Assembly: GCA_024364735.1 (NCBI GenBank)
Contig: JAGFNQ010007676.1
Coordinates: forward strand, 1 to 64,000
Origin: Boesenbergia rotunda
Lineage: Eukaryota; Streptophyta; Magnoliopsida; Zingiberales; Zingiberaceae
Direction: 5' to 3'
DNA length: 64,000 nucleotides
A model generated the notes under the pieces. That model saw nothing but the letters and a program-made list of their open reading frames with translations, ran no database searches and had not been told where the DNA came from. The position numbers and the translations under genes are program-made. Below are positions 1 to 9,681 of the stretch, one piece after another (positions within the stretch are counted from its first letter, which is position 1; the number at the start of each line of letters is the position of its first letter).

Positions 1-1035
1 TTGTGTTACAAGAAGGTTAGTGGGAGTGCAGTCGTATTCCTAGTATTATATGTCGATGACATATTACTTATAGGAAACGATATATCAGTCTTACAGTCGA
101 TTAAAATTTGGTTGTCCAAAACTTTCTCCATGAAAGACCTGGGAGAAGCAACATATATCCTTGGGATTAGAATCTATAGAGATAGATCAAAACGATTGCT
201 TGGTCTTTCGCAGTCTACATATATAGACCGAGTGCTAAAAAGGTTTAGCATGTCGAAATCCAAGAAAGGTTACCTTCCCATCAGGCATGGGATCAACCTT
301 TCAAAGTCTATGTGTCCGCGCACAGAAGATGAGAGGATTTGCATAAATAAGATTCCTTATGCATCCGCGATAGGATCTATCATGTATGCTATGTTATGTA
401 CTAGGCCCGATGTATCGTATGCTCTGAGCGTCACGAGCAGATACCAATCTGATCCTGGAATGGATCATTGGGCGGCTGTCAAGACAATCCTTAAGTACTT
501 AAGAAGAACTAAGGATGTGTTCCTAATATATGGAGAAGGAGATATGGTAATACGTGGGTATACAGATGCTAGTTTTCAGACAGATAATGATGACTCCAAA
601 TATCAGTCTGGATACGTATTTACTTTGAATGGAGGCGCAATAAGTTGGAAGAGTTCCAAGCAAGACACTGTAGCGGATTCTACCACGGAAGCGGAGTACA
701 TTGCGGCTTCGGAAGCAGCAACAGAAGCAGTCTGGATCAAGAAGTTTGTCTCGAAACTTGGTGTGGTTCCAACCATTGATGAAGCAATACCGGTTTACTG
801 CGACAACAATGGAGCTATTGCACAAGCAAAGGAACCAAGGTCTCATCAGCGATCCAAACACGTGCTTCGCCGCTATCATCTGATCAGAGAGATTATAAGT
901 AGGAATGATATACAAATTGAGAAAATTCCCACTGAAAGGAATTTAGCGGATCCTTTAACTAAGGCCTTGCCTCAAAGCAAGTTTGAGGGTCATGTTAGAG
1001 CCTGTGGTATTGGATACCGTAGCGATTGGCATTAG
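1..1035 (+). CDS. Angela-type Copia pol, C-terminal RT and RNase H (partial)
   Basis: This is the 3' end of a Ty1/Copia polyprotein, open from the window edge, so the true start lies outside. The reverse transcriptase catalytic motif YVDD is at residues 17-20. The RNase H domain follows: the first aspartate is in GYTDAS near residue 188, TEAEY lies near 230 and CDNN near 267. The usual Copia end motif ADPLTKALP lies near 316-324. The family polyprotein is about 1,300 residues, so roughly a quarter is visible, without stops or frameshifts. The ORF stops 14 bases before the LTR, leaving room only for the polypurine tract. Lineage assignment to Tork/Angela rests on motif style and on the long LTR (about 2.2 kb without its insertion). 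The product would copy element RNA into cDNA in cytoplasmic particles. Confidence 0.93.
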   Translation: MCYKKVSGSAVVFLVLYVDDILLIGNDISVLQSIKIWLSKTFSMKDLGEATYILGIRIYRDRSKRLLGLSQSTYIDRVLKRFSMSKSKKGYLPIRHGINLSKSMCPRTEDERICINKIPYASAIGSIMYAMLCTRPDVSYALSVTSRYQSDPGMDHWAAVKTILKYLRRTKDVFLIYGEGDMVIRGYTDASFQTDNDDSKYQSGYVFTLNGGAISWKSSKQDTVADSTTEAEYIAASEAATEAVWIKKFVSKLGVVPTIDEAIPVYCDNNGAIAQAKEPRSHQRSKHVLRRYHLIREIISRNDIQIEKIPTERNLADPLTKALPQSKFEGHVRACGIGYRSDWH

Positions 1036-1049
1036 GCCAAGTGGGAGTT
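1036..1049 (+). other. Polypurine tract of the Angela-type element
   Basis: The stretch AAGTGGGAGTT directly precedes the LTR start TGTTAG. It sits between the pol stop codon and the LTR, where plus-strand DNA synthesis is primed in Copia elements. Confidence 0.8.
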
Positions 1050-2642
1050 TGTTAGTAATATGAGAGAAGTGTCCTAAGGCAATCGCCTTATGATTGTAAT
1101 CATTTACTTTAATAAATGAATATTCACTATTTGAGTATACATGTTCGTGTATTTGATTGAGATCTTAAACTCTTTTACTGAATGTCCGCAATACAATTCA
1201 CTGCATGAGAGAATTTGTGATGAATTCACAACTAGTGATTATCTCTACATGTGCAATTGTGAAGTATTGAAATTGTCCCTAGTCGATGAATTGATAAATA
1301 CGGACATTATCAATTCTGTTGAGACTAGCATGAGTTATTCTCTAATCAGCTGATTCTCACTGGCTGGTGACATTTGGATGTCCGGAGATAAACATGAATT
1401 CTTGTTAAGGGAACTAGTTCATTGGAGTGACTAGCTGTAAAACTTTATGTGGTAATCTGCATATAGATATGTCAATGAAGTTCTTACTGCAGCTTAAGTG
1501 CGATGTTTCTTTGACTTGCGGTGCTCAAGTCATCTTGGTTATGAAGACTTATACTTTGACATCTTAAGCAAGCATCTCCAAGGAGGTGTGGACCCAGGAT
1601 GATTGGGTATAAGCCGAAGTGCCCGAAGATGTTTGAACAACCTATAAAGGATTCACCACTCCTTGCGAGGAGATGTATACCCAAGGCCTATCGTCCGATT
1701 GTTACTCGAAGCCTCTGGCCAGAGCATCACATGTTCCGAGTATGAATCTCTCAGAAACATGAGATTAATTAGAATCCGTTGGACGAGAAAAAAATATTAC
1801 TTGGGCTAGGTGTGACGTATAGCCTAGTGGGGACTGACACACATAGACCGTGTCCTAAACCAAGTGGGTATAAGATGGTGAAGGGAATGAAGCACGATTC
1901 ATTAGAGCTGCTGAAGGGTTTCAGAATTATTTCTGAGGTCAACTGTTGATCTTTCGATTAATTGGGGATCATGATGTACTACTAGGTGCCACTCATGATC
2001 ATTCTATAGTTGGTTAATTATAGACGACCAACATAAATCGAAAGCCTATTTAGTCACACGCACTACGAGTAATCCGAGGGATTTAAAACGAGTTGAAAAT
2101 TGGATTTTCCGATCAAGAGAGATAAGTCGAATCTGAATTTTCAGAGACGCATCGGAAGCATAAAATGGCTAAGTCTTTTGAAGACTTATTGGACGAATTA
2201 AATGAGTTTAATTCGTATGGTTTCGGCTTGGGTTTGGCCGGCCAAAGAGGGTCCCCACCCTCTTTGTTTGGCCGACCACATCAAAAGGGGAGAACCAAAT
2301 TGTTTGGTTCAAATTATAAAATAAACCGAGCGCGGTTTGTTTTATAAGATTATGGATAAAGAAATTTATATAAAGAAATTTATATAAAGAAATTTATTTT
2401 TCATGGAAATTAAAATGAACCATGGATTGGTTTATTTTATTTTATAAAATCAATAATGGATTGATTTACCATGATAAAGAAATTTATATAAAGAAATTTC
2501 TTTCCATAATAAAAGGGGAGACATGGTTGTTTTTATTATAAATTAAGTTATAATAAAAACATGACATAATGGAATAATTCATAGAAAAATTTCTTATGAA
2601 AATTTATTCCGTTAAAAGGAGACTTGGCGATTGAGAGACTAC

Positions 2643-2650
2643 TATATAAA
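2643..2650 (+). promoter_or_regulatory. TATA box of the Angela-type LTR
   Basis: The sequence CTATATAAAGGG lies in the LTR about 65 bases upstream of the solo-LTR insertion at 2715. Transcription would start near 2675, so the insertion lies in the transcribed R/U5 part. Confidence 0.65.
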
Positions 2651-2790
2651 GGGAACCAAGGCAAGGCTTGGAAATCAATCCAAGAGATCAAGGATTCTTG
2701 CCTAGCCTCTCTCCTGTTGATGCAGTCTGGCCCGATTGTTGTTTTGGTGTTTGACAATGATTTAAGTTTGGTTGAGCGAATTTGGGTTAA

Positions 2791-3290
2791 AGTCCTGGTT
2801 GGGGACTGGGCATGAAACCCTAGTGAGTGAAGCCAGGTCCTAGCTTGTGAAGCTAGGTTGAAATCTCGGTGAGTGAAGCCGGGTCCTGGTGAGTGAAGCC
2901 AGGTGTTGGAAATCCCGGTGAGTGAAGCCGGGTCCTGGTGAGTGAAGCCAGGTGTTGGAAAAGTCCTAATTCCGAAAGGTTGGGTGAAAAGTCCTAGCTT
3001 AGAGGGCTAGGTGAAAAGTCTTAACTTGGAGGGTTAGGTGCAAATTCCCATCCTGGAGAATTAGGTGAAAAAGTCCTGGCTTGGAGGGTCAGGTGCCTAG
3101 CTTGGAGGGCTAGGTTGGATGAAGTTCTAACTCGGAAGGGTTGGGGGAAAAGTCCTAGCTTGGAGGGCTAGGTGAAAAGTCCTAACTTGGAGGGTTAGGT
3201 GCAAATTCCCAACTTGGAGGGTTAGATGGAAAATCCTTAGCTTGGAGGGCTAAGGTGGATGGAAACTTAGCTTGGAGGGCTGAGTTTGAG
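2791..3290 (+). repeat. Tandem mini-hairpin array in the solo LTR
   Basis: The array holds about 15 units of 19-30 bases, each a short inverted repeat around a near-constant loop. With loop TTGGAGG the stems include CCTAGC/GCTAGG (3096-3114, 3154-3172), CCTAAC/GTTAGG (3181-3199), CCTTAGC/GCTAAGG (3235-3255) and AACTTAGC/GCTGAGTT (3264-3286). With loop TGAGTGAAG they are CCTGG/CCAGG (2885-2903) and CCCGG/CCGGG (2914-2932). A longer stem CCTGGTT/GACTGGG opens the array at about 2793. The stems covary while the loops stay fixed. Confidence 0.85.
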
Positions 3291-3295
3291 TCCCT

Positions 3296-3960
3296 GGATC
3301 GGTCTGGTGATCGATCAGGGATTTTGGCACGCTGCTCCTTCGTGGATCGGTCGGGTGACCGATCCAGCGATGACTGATCGGTCGGGCGACCGATCAGGGA
3401 GCACACAGTGAGGTTGGGAACCTATTGTGTTGCTCCTGATCGATCTGGTGACCGATCAGGGAGTATGTGTTTCACCCACTGACTGGCTCCTGATCGGTCT
3501 GGTGACCGATCAGGGAGCAAGCAGTGAGGTTGAGTTCCCTTGCTGAACTGCTTCTGATCGGTCTGCTGACCGATCAGGATCACTGTGCAGATCGTTCTGT
3601 TGAACGATCCAGCTTCGCGGGCTCCTCACTAAGATCGATCAGGACGAAGCCTGATCGGTCTGGGGATGACCTGATCGGACTGCTAACCGATCAGGAAGAT
3701 CCCTGATCGGTCAGTTGACCAATCAGGAGGGTTAGCCTGTGAAACTCAGAAATCGCCTCATATAAGGGTGGATCGGTCCGGTGAACGATCCACGACCTGG
3801 GATCGGTCTGGTGATCGGTCCAGGAGAATCTCAAAGAAATCGCGATTTCTGATTGAGCGTTGGGGATCGATCAGGACGGAGCCTGATCGGTCTGGAACCA
3901 GCCTGATCGGTCTGGTGACCGATCAGGAGGCTCTCTGATCGGTCCGGTGACCGATCACTT
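3296..3960 (+). repeat. CTGATCGGTC palindrome block
   Basis: More than ten dispersed copies of an inverted repeat are present, with arms CTGATCGGTC and GACCGATCAG around a 3-5 base centre such as TGGT. Several copies have substituted arms (for example GGATCGGTC with a matching change opposite). The block straddles the TATA box near 3759. Confidence 0.85.
3759..3766 (+). promoter_or_regulatory. Probable TATA box of the solo LTR
   Basis: The sequence CTCATATAAGGGTGG sits among the CTGATCGGTC palindromes, a position comparable to the TATA boxes of related LTRs. No other good candidate was seen in this LTR. Confidence 0.5.
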
Positions 3961-5513
3961 TAATTCAAATTGCATTGTCAAACGCTCTGATCGCGTCTGA
4001 ACACAACCGATTCGCTGCCACTTTCCTCTGATATTTGATATGCTGTTTGATTTGCTGCTCTAATACTCTGAGTAAGTTTCAGGTGACAGGGGAGGATTCA
4101 AACACTCAAGGAGAAGTCAAAGAGAGCTTTCCTTAGAGCAGGTTTGTCCCTTTCTCCACACAGGTTGCAACGGCTGGATGCAGGATTGAAGCTGCTGACT
4201 GAAGCTTGGCTGAGGGAGCTCAGGAAGTTCAGTTAGGGTTCAGTGTAGCTGGCGCATTGGCAGTGAGCAGCTGTAGGCTGCTGGAGATGAGATCATCTGT
4301 TGCTTAGCGGAGAAACAAAAGGAACGAGAGTTGTAGTGTTCAGTGATGATTGAGTCGTGTGCTCTTGAGTTCCTGCGTTTTGTTTTTGCTCCACATTAAG
4401 CTTGCTGTTCTTGAGTTCTTCAATCATTCTGAGCAAGCTATTGAGAAGCAATCATCATACTTGAGCGCTTGAAGGAGAAAACAAGAGGCTTGGAGTCCGA
4501 CAGTGGGAAGACACGGAGAAGGGTTCTGCGTGAGATCGCCACTGGGTGGAGCTCAGGGAAGCTTGCTGTGTTTTTGTCCTTGCTAAGTGGTTGAGTAAGA
4601 TCCTTCTTGTTGTTTCTTTGTGCTCATTCTATATCATTGTTTGAAACACACTGTGGGGAGGTTTCTCCACCGAGAAGGAGGTTGCTTCATATCCGGTGAT
4701 CACCGGGGCTTGATCTGCCGACGATCAAGGGATCGCCCACCTTAAGGGCACGCCAAGGAGTAGGGGCAAGTTATCCCCGAACCTTGTAAAATCTCCTTGT
4801 TAGCGATCTTTCTAATCTTGCTAGTTAGGTTTTGGTTTTTAGTTTCTGCAAGTTTTGTTTTCCCATACTTCCGCTGTGCTATTAATAACTTCAAGTGCAG
4901 AAATTTGATAACTCTTCTAAGAAGAAGTGATTGGCTATATTCACCCCCCCTCTCTAGCCATCTCGTTCCCAACATCTCCCTCTCCTTCTCTCCCTCTCCC
5001 TCTTCTAGTGCCGCCAGCCCTAGAGCCCTCCCCCTTTGCCGTGAGCTTCCACCACCAAGAAGAAGCCGAAGAAGAAGAAGAAGCGGGCGCGACTCCTTCC
5101 TTCCTCCCGGAATCTTGATTCCGTTCTTCGTTTGGTGGTTAGTTTTTCATCTCTCTCTTGGTATTCTTGTCGTGCCTTTGGAGAATCTAGTAGTTCTTGT
5201 CGGCATGAAACTCGTGGCTTTGCGAAGTCATCCCGAAGAAAACTCGGCGTGGACGCGAATAGAGGCGGAGCTTCCAAGGGACGCTACGGTTGGATCTCAT
5301 CCCTTTCTACGAGTTACGCGAGGTATTAAGTAAATTAGTTTACTTTCTGCAAAATTTTAAATGTATGATCATGTCTGCACAACATAAGGTTGCATGCTAG
5401 ATACGTGGTTAAAATAATTTGAGAAATTATTTATGCTAAACCTTCCGCTGCACGTAATTAAATTTTAAAATTACGAACCCATATCCATGTCAACATGCAC
5501 CCGGTCCCAACAG

Positions 5514-5525
5514 TGGTATCAGAGC
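5514..5525 (+). other. Primer binding site, tRNA-iMet type
   Basis: TGGTATCAGAGC begins one base after the LTR end CCCAACA. It is complementary to the 3' end of initiator methionine tRNA, the usual primer of plant Copia elements. Confidence 0.9.
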
Positions 5526-6739
5526 CGGTTAGTGTTCGACATAATCATATAATTGTTTTGCGGAAAACTTTATCATGATCTCAATTTTGGAAAATTTTCC
5601 AATTATGGAAACTTTCCAATTATGATAAATTTTAGATTTAAGAATTTCAAAATTTGGAAATCCTCATGAAATTTCGTAAACATTTGAAATATCCTAGTTT
5701 CTAAAATATTATGATAATTGTGAAAACTTCCCATTTTTGGAAACTTTCCAATTTTGGAAATTTCCTATTTTGGAAATATGTAAGTTTTCTTTGTACCAGA
5801 AACTTACAATTATTCTGAAAACCTATTATGAAATCTCGCAATTTTGGACACTTTCTTTCAAGAAAGTCTAGACAAATTTATGGATTATTAATTGACAATT
5901 AAATTCGAATTGGTTTTAAATTATTAACATAATTCTTTATTTTGGATTGAGCCTCGGGGAGCCGTCCAATTTAAAGTTAGTTGTTGTAATTTAATTTCCT
6001 ATTTTGAATAAAATTGTCATGTTTAATTTGGTTACGCCTCAGGGAGCGGACCAAATTAGATTTACAACAAATTCCTTTTTTTTTGGGTATCTGAGTCTCG
6101 GGGAGCCACCCAAAGAAAATAATTTGTTGAAATTAGTAAATCCATAAATAAAATATGTAATCAAATCTTAAAAATTTTGAGGTGATTCTCAAACGATAAT
6201 TTCCTTATTTGATTTAAGAGGTGGTGCTCTTACATATTGTTGTCTCCAAAATTAATTAGAAAAATGGTTTCCTATAGAGTTTTCTTAAATAAGATTTTCA
6301 TGAAAATAATATGTGGTTGAATTAAGGGAATCTGTCTCTTAATTTAATAAGATTTGATTTAGAGAAATCAAAGTCTTAAATATATTATTTCCGAAATTGA
6401 TTATGACAATTTAGAAAATTGTTTCCCAAAACAATTCCACGAATAAAGTATGAAATTAGAATTAGGAAATCCGGTTCCTAATTCAATTAATGAGACTTGA
6501 TAAATTAAGTCACATACATACTTTATTAAGGAAATCGTTAGTACATGACATAATTATATGTCATGAATGTGCTTAGAAAAGAAAGGATGAGACCCAAAAC
6601 CCCTTACAAAATATTAAGGCCAATACCTTCCATTAATATGGTTAGAACCGGAGTTTTGTTTCTCGTTTGGGTTGTTGGACACATCCATGCCCGGCTTGAA
6701 CCTCAACATGTTCAAACCATGGAATTAGTTTATGATTAA
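5526..6739 (+). other. Gag-less leader region after the Angela-type PBS
   Basis: About 1.2 kb of A/T-rich sequence with no gag frame. It holds repeated short runs such as GGAAACTTTCCAATT (5580-5770) and three copies of a motif like GCCTCGGGGAGCC followed by a repeat of the flanking word (about 5950, 6035 and 6095). No polypurine tract or LTR start follows it. The next recognisable feature is only the tip of an LTR. Confidence 0.6.
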
Positions 6740-6839
6740 TATAGTTGGAGAAATTATTTATGCTAAACCTTCCGCTGCACATAATTAAATTTTAAAATTA
6801 CGAACCCGTATCCATGTCAACATGCACCTGGTCCCAACA
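6740..6839 (+). repeat. 3' tip of an Angela-type LTR
   Basis: About 95 bases match the end of the LTR at 5413-5512, ending in the same GGTCCCAACA with a few substitutions. The rest of the LTR is missing, and the next base starts an internal part of the SV1 3' LTR. It marks a deletion or recombination junction. Confidence 0.8.
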
Positions 6840-7166
6840 ACTAGGACCCGGCTTCACTCATCGAGGTTTTCGTCACTTAGCTTCACTCACCAGGTCCCGA
6901 CTTCACTCACCGAGATTTCCATCACCTGGCTTCACTCACCAGGACCCGACTTCACTCACCGGGATTTTCATCACCTGGCTTCACTCACCAGGACCCTGCT
7001 TCACTCACCGGGATTTTCATCACCTGGCTTCACTCACCAGGACCCGGCTTCACTCACCGGGATTCGTCCCCAGTCCCCGACCAGGACTTAAGCCAAATTT
7101 ACTCACTCACCTAAACTTAAATCGGTGTCAACACCAAAACAACAATCAGGTTAGACTGCATCAACA
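6840..7166 (-). repeat. Truncated 3' LTR of SV1
   Basis: Read on the minus strand it starts TGTTGATGCAG at 7166 and runs for 327 bases through the hairpin array, in which stems such as CCTGG/CCAGG and CCCGG/CCGGG surround the loop TGAGTGAAG. It ends abruptly at 6840 against an Angela-type LTR tip. The TATA and transcribed parts are lost. Confidence 0.88.
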
Positions 7167-7400
7167 ATCTCACCCTTTTTGTTGTTTGACTACCCGATTC
7201 TAAGTTTAGGTATTAGCAATCAATAGAATTCAAATTCCCATTATCGCAAGGGGATCAAAGTCCTCCCCCTATAATAATTAAATTTGTATCAAACCCAATA
7301 AAACCTAAACTTAATCAACCATTCTCTCCCCCTTTGTCAAACACCGAAAAGGGTCTGGTTGTTAAGTTTAAACAAAACTCCCCCTTAAACAAGGGTCTCT
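7167..7400 (-). other. Polypurine tract cluster of SV1
   Basis: On the minus strand, AAAAAGGGTGAGAT (7167-7180) abuts the LTR. Further G-rich polypurine runs lie near 7256-7270, 7324-7334 and 7378-7390, with the reverse complements TCCTCCCCCT, TCTCCCCCTTT and ACTCCCCCTTA. Several polypurine-like tracts upstream of the 3' LTR are a known trait of Sireviruses. Confidence 0.75.
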
Positions 7401-8344
7401 CCCAAACCCAAAATAAATGGATAATTTTGAATTGCATATGAGAAGCATATACCACAAATGTATCATGGCAACAATGTATACACATCATATGTCAAGTAAG
7501 GAATCAAAAGACAATGTCAATTAAATGCCAATTAATAGTTAAAAGACAATGTCAATTAGCAAGTCATAAGTCAGAGCTTCATCATTCTGTGAATCGATCA
7601 GAGAGATCTCTGATCGGTCACATTGACCATTCAGGATGAGGCCTGATCGGTCTGTGCACCAATCATATTTCAGATGAATTCTAAAACTCGGATATCAGAC
7701 TGCATTGACAATTGACAGTTCAAGAAATCCCTTAACCAACATAAACAACATGATTTGTGTCCCTTAACTAAGCCTTATTCCCCATCAAGAATCAAGAATT
7801 TTTATGGATTAAAAAAAATACCAAAAACAAGTTTGTATCAATTTCAATGAATGATCAATTATGTTCCAAGTATGTTGATAACATGTTTGCTCAACCAATT
7901 TTGATAATCCATAGATCTAAGTTTGTCTTAACCATAGACCTAACTCTCAATTCTATTTGATAATTCATCAGGATTGGATAAATTAGATAATTCATAAACC
8001 CAAGTTTGCATCAAGTCCATTTTTCTTAACCATAGACCTAATTAGATTGGAGTATTCTTGATAAATCATAGTATATAAAATACAAATGAGAAAATTCTCT
8101 AGTGACACCAATAAATAGAGTAAATGGGAAAATTTTTCTATGTATCTATATTGGGTATGGAGTTTATGATTTCCATTTAACTCTAATCATCTAAATTCGA
8201 GATGGGAAAGAATCATTCCTCATAGGTAGTAAATATCCATTAAATGGAGGAAATGATAAGCATATCCCTAACTAGGAATGACCATGTGTTTAGAGCACCA
8301 ATTATCAACAACCCATGTTGATAGATGCTCCCACTCAACCAAAG
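7401..8344 (-). other. SV1 3' non-coding region
   Basis: No coding frame is seen. The region is A/T rich, with loosely repeated words such as AACCATAGACCTAA (about 7930 and 8030). Two copies of the CTGATCGGTC palindrome lie at 7597-7665, inside the internal domain and not in an LTR. Confidence 0.6.
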
Positions 8345-8473
8345 CTATACAATTCTAAATATAGAGGTTTTAGGTACCCAAATTTTGGGACCTAATGCAT
8401 CTTTAATGCATGATTTTGGCACCCATGCCTTGATCATTTTCTTTTGAACCCTAGGAACCTTAGATGATCTCAC
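8345..8473 (-). pseudogene. SV1 gag, C-terminal piece beyond the SV2 insertion
   Basis: Across the CTCAC target repeat the gag frame of 16901 continues here on the minus strand for about 42 codons. It passes a lysine-rich stretch and two copies of a WVPK motif, then meets a TAG at 8345-8347. SV2 gag also has WVPK motifs near its C-terminus. The reading across the repeat is direct evidence that SV2 landed inside this gag. Confidence 0.8.
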
Positions 8474-8882
8474 TGTTGGATCGATAGAGTCGATAGAGGG
8501 GGGGGGTGAATATCGACAAAACTTTTCGAATTTATGAAGAGAGCAATTTGCACAGCGGAAAGAAATTAAGACATGCGAACACAGTATTTTTTACTTGGTT
8601 CGGAGCCTAGGTCGACTCCTACTCCAAGGCCCATGATCGTTGATCGTTTACTTTGGGCAATTCTATATGAACGCAAAATCAGTTTACAGAAAGAGATTTA
8701 CAAGTATAGCACTATAAACTTTTTAATAAAAAAATTTCTTCTGTTACCGACGTCCGGTTGTGGGTTGACTTTCCGGAGCAGTAGGACATCGTCGCTCGAG
8801 TTGGGCAGTTTTCGGAACAAGGCGTGAGCACAGAAGAGCGTGGAAGCTTTGGTACAAAGTTGATGTTGAAGGCTTGGGCGTT

Positions 8883-8902
8883 GGGTGCTATTTATAGCAC
8901 CC
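8883..8902 (-). promoter_or_regulatory. SV2 3' LTR TATA box inside an inverted repeat
   Basis: The minus-strand TATAAATA is flanked by nine-base arms GGGTGCTAT and ATAGCACCC separated by two bases. In the 5' LTR copy (about 15990-16010) one arm is mutated, so the perfect form is specific to this copy. Confidence 0.65.
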
Positions 8903-8903
8903 A

Positions 8904-9243
8904 GGGGCGCCCTAGACGTCGGGGGCGCCCTGCCACGTGTCAAGCGATCTGCAGATCGCTCGGTCAACTTCTATCCCGCTCGAACAGGGATTAAGTTTGA
9001 CCATGGAGGCGCCTTGGTTGTAGAGGGCGCCTTGGCTGGCTTCTTCCGCGCAGAAATCTCGGCTGTGGATAAAGCTGGAGCTTCGCAGTCTTGGGCTGGA
9101 GGCGCCTTGGCTGCTGAGGGCGCCTTCACTTATGAGGGCGCCTTCGCTGCTGAGGGCGCCTTGCTCAGTAAGCAGTTGAAGCCCTTTTTGCTTTGCTTGG
9201 TTTTGGTTCACCTTGAGGGCGCCCTGGACACTCAGGGCGCCTT
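8904..9243 (-). repeat. GGCGCC palindrome block of the SV2 3' LTR
   Basis: About ten copies of GGCGCC are present, most in the context GAGGGCGCCTT, spaced 15-90 bases apart just upstream of the LTR TATA box. A similar block stands upstream of the internal promoter of the same element. Confidence 0.85.
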
Positions 9244-9482
9244 ACTTAGCTGCTGCCTCACTCCTTTGAGGCTCTCTGAGTTGCAGACACACGTTCCTTC
9301 GGTCCTGCATCCAGGGTTAGTCCAAAACACAATAAAATAATTAATTATTATTTTATACAGCCTTAGCTGTCTTGGTTCTGACTTTGGTCTCCCAAATGGA
9401 GTCCTAGGTCGAACCGACGCCTACAGTTCCCTCGACGGGGAACACGTCCTCACCTACTCCTCTCGGGAGAATTTACCTGATG

Positions 9483-9681
9483 CCAACCGTTCCTTTGGTT
9501 GGACTTTTGCCTGACGATCCTTTGTCAGGTCTTGGATGCCGAGCTGCCCTTCGCTCAGTGCCTAGCATTCCTTCGCTAGGTCATCAGTCCCAGACTATCC
9601 TTCGCCTGGCGCCTAGCAATCCTTCGCTAGGGCTTTTAACTTTGGCATTCCTTCGCCAGTGCCTAGCGGTCCTTTGCTAGG
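9483..9681 (-). repeat. Covarying hairpin array of the SV2 3' LTR
   Basis: There are eight inverted repeats in tandem, all with an eight-base loop matching NNYCCTTY on the plus strand. Stems are CCAACC/GGTTGG (9483-9502), CCTGAC/GTCAGG (9510-9529), GAGC/GCTC (9541-9556), CCTAGC/GCTAGG (9561-9580, 9612-9631, 9662-9681), CCAGAC/GCCTGG with one mismatch (9590-9609) and TGGC/GCCA (9643-9658). Five different stems surround almost the same loop. Confidence 0.9.

Larger units (their letters stand above)
2715..4974 (+). mobile_element. Sirevirus-like solo LTR, 2,260 bp, TSD TCTCC
   Basis: It starts TGTTGATGCAG and ends CCCAACA, with the five-base repeat TCTCC on both sides (2710-2714 and 4975-4979). 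No primer site, internal domain or second LTR is present, so this is the product of LTR-LTR recombination. The start matches the LTR of SV1 in the same window (reverse complement at 7166 and 28520), and near the end it has the TATTCACCCCCC tip typical of these LTRs. From 5' to 3' it holds a hairpin array (2791-3290), a block of CTGATCGGTC palindromes (3296-3960), a TATA box inside that block and a transcribed tail. Confidence 0.93.
1050..5512 (+). repeat. Angela-type Copia LTR, split by a solo LTR
   Basis: The LTR begins TGTTAG after the polypurine tract and ends CCCAACA just before a tRNA-iMet type primer site. Without the 2715-4974 insertion and one copy of its target repeat it is about 2.2 kb, long for Copia but usual for the Angela/BARE group. 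A TATA box lies near 2643. The part after the insertion (4980-5512) is C/T rich and then A/T rich. Oddly, it is flanked by pol plus polypurine tract on the left and by a primer site plus leader on the right, so it acts as 3' LTR of one internal domain and 5' LTR of another. The plus-strand open frame at 4797-5333 is a chance reading through the C/T-rich part. Confidence 0.85.

Noticed and set aside
1484..1684. Small frames in the Angela-type LTR as host genes
   Set aside because: They lie wholly inside the LTR and have no domain or codon support.
2791..3290. Regular short repeats with spacers resembling a CRISPR array
   Set aside because: Units are unequal in length, are inverted repeats with fixed loops, lie inside an LTR with a target repeat, and the sequence is plainly from a plant.
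4797..5333. Plus-strand frame of 178 codons, Ser/Pro/Arg rich
   Set aside because: It crosses the end of the solo LTR, the TCTCC repeat and the Angela-type LTR, so it cannot be one gene.
6814..7203. Plus-strand frame rich in SPGF/HHLASL repeats
   Set aside because: It is the reverse strand of the SV1 LTR hairpin array.
8885..9340. Frames rich in EGAL repeats on both strands (also 15993-16622, 12448-12913)
   Set aside because: They result from GGCGCC repeats, which are open in several frames, and lie in LTR or promoter modules.
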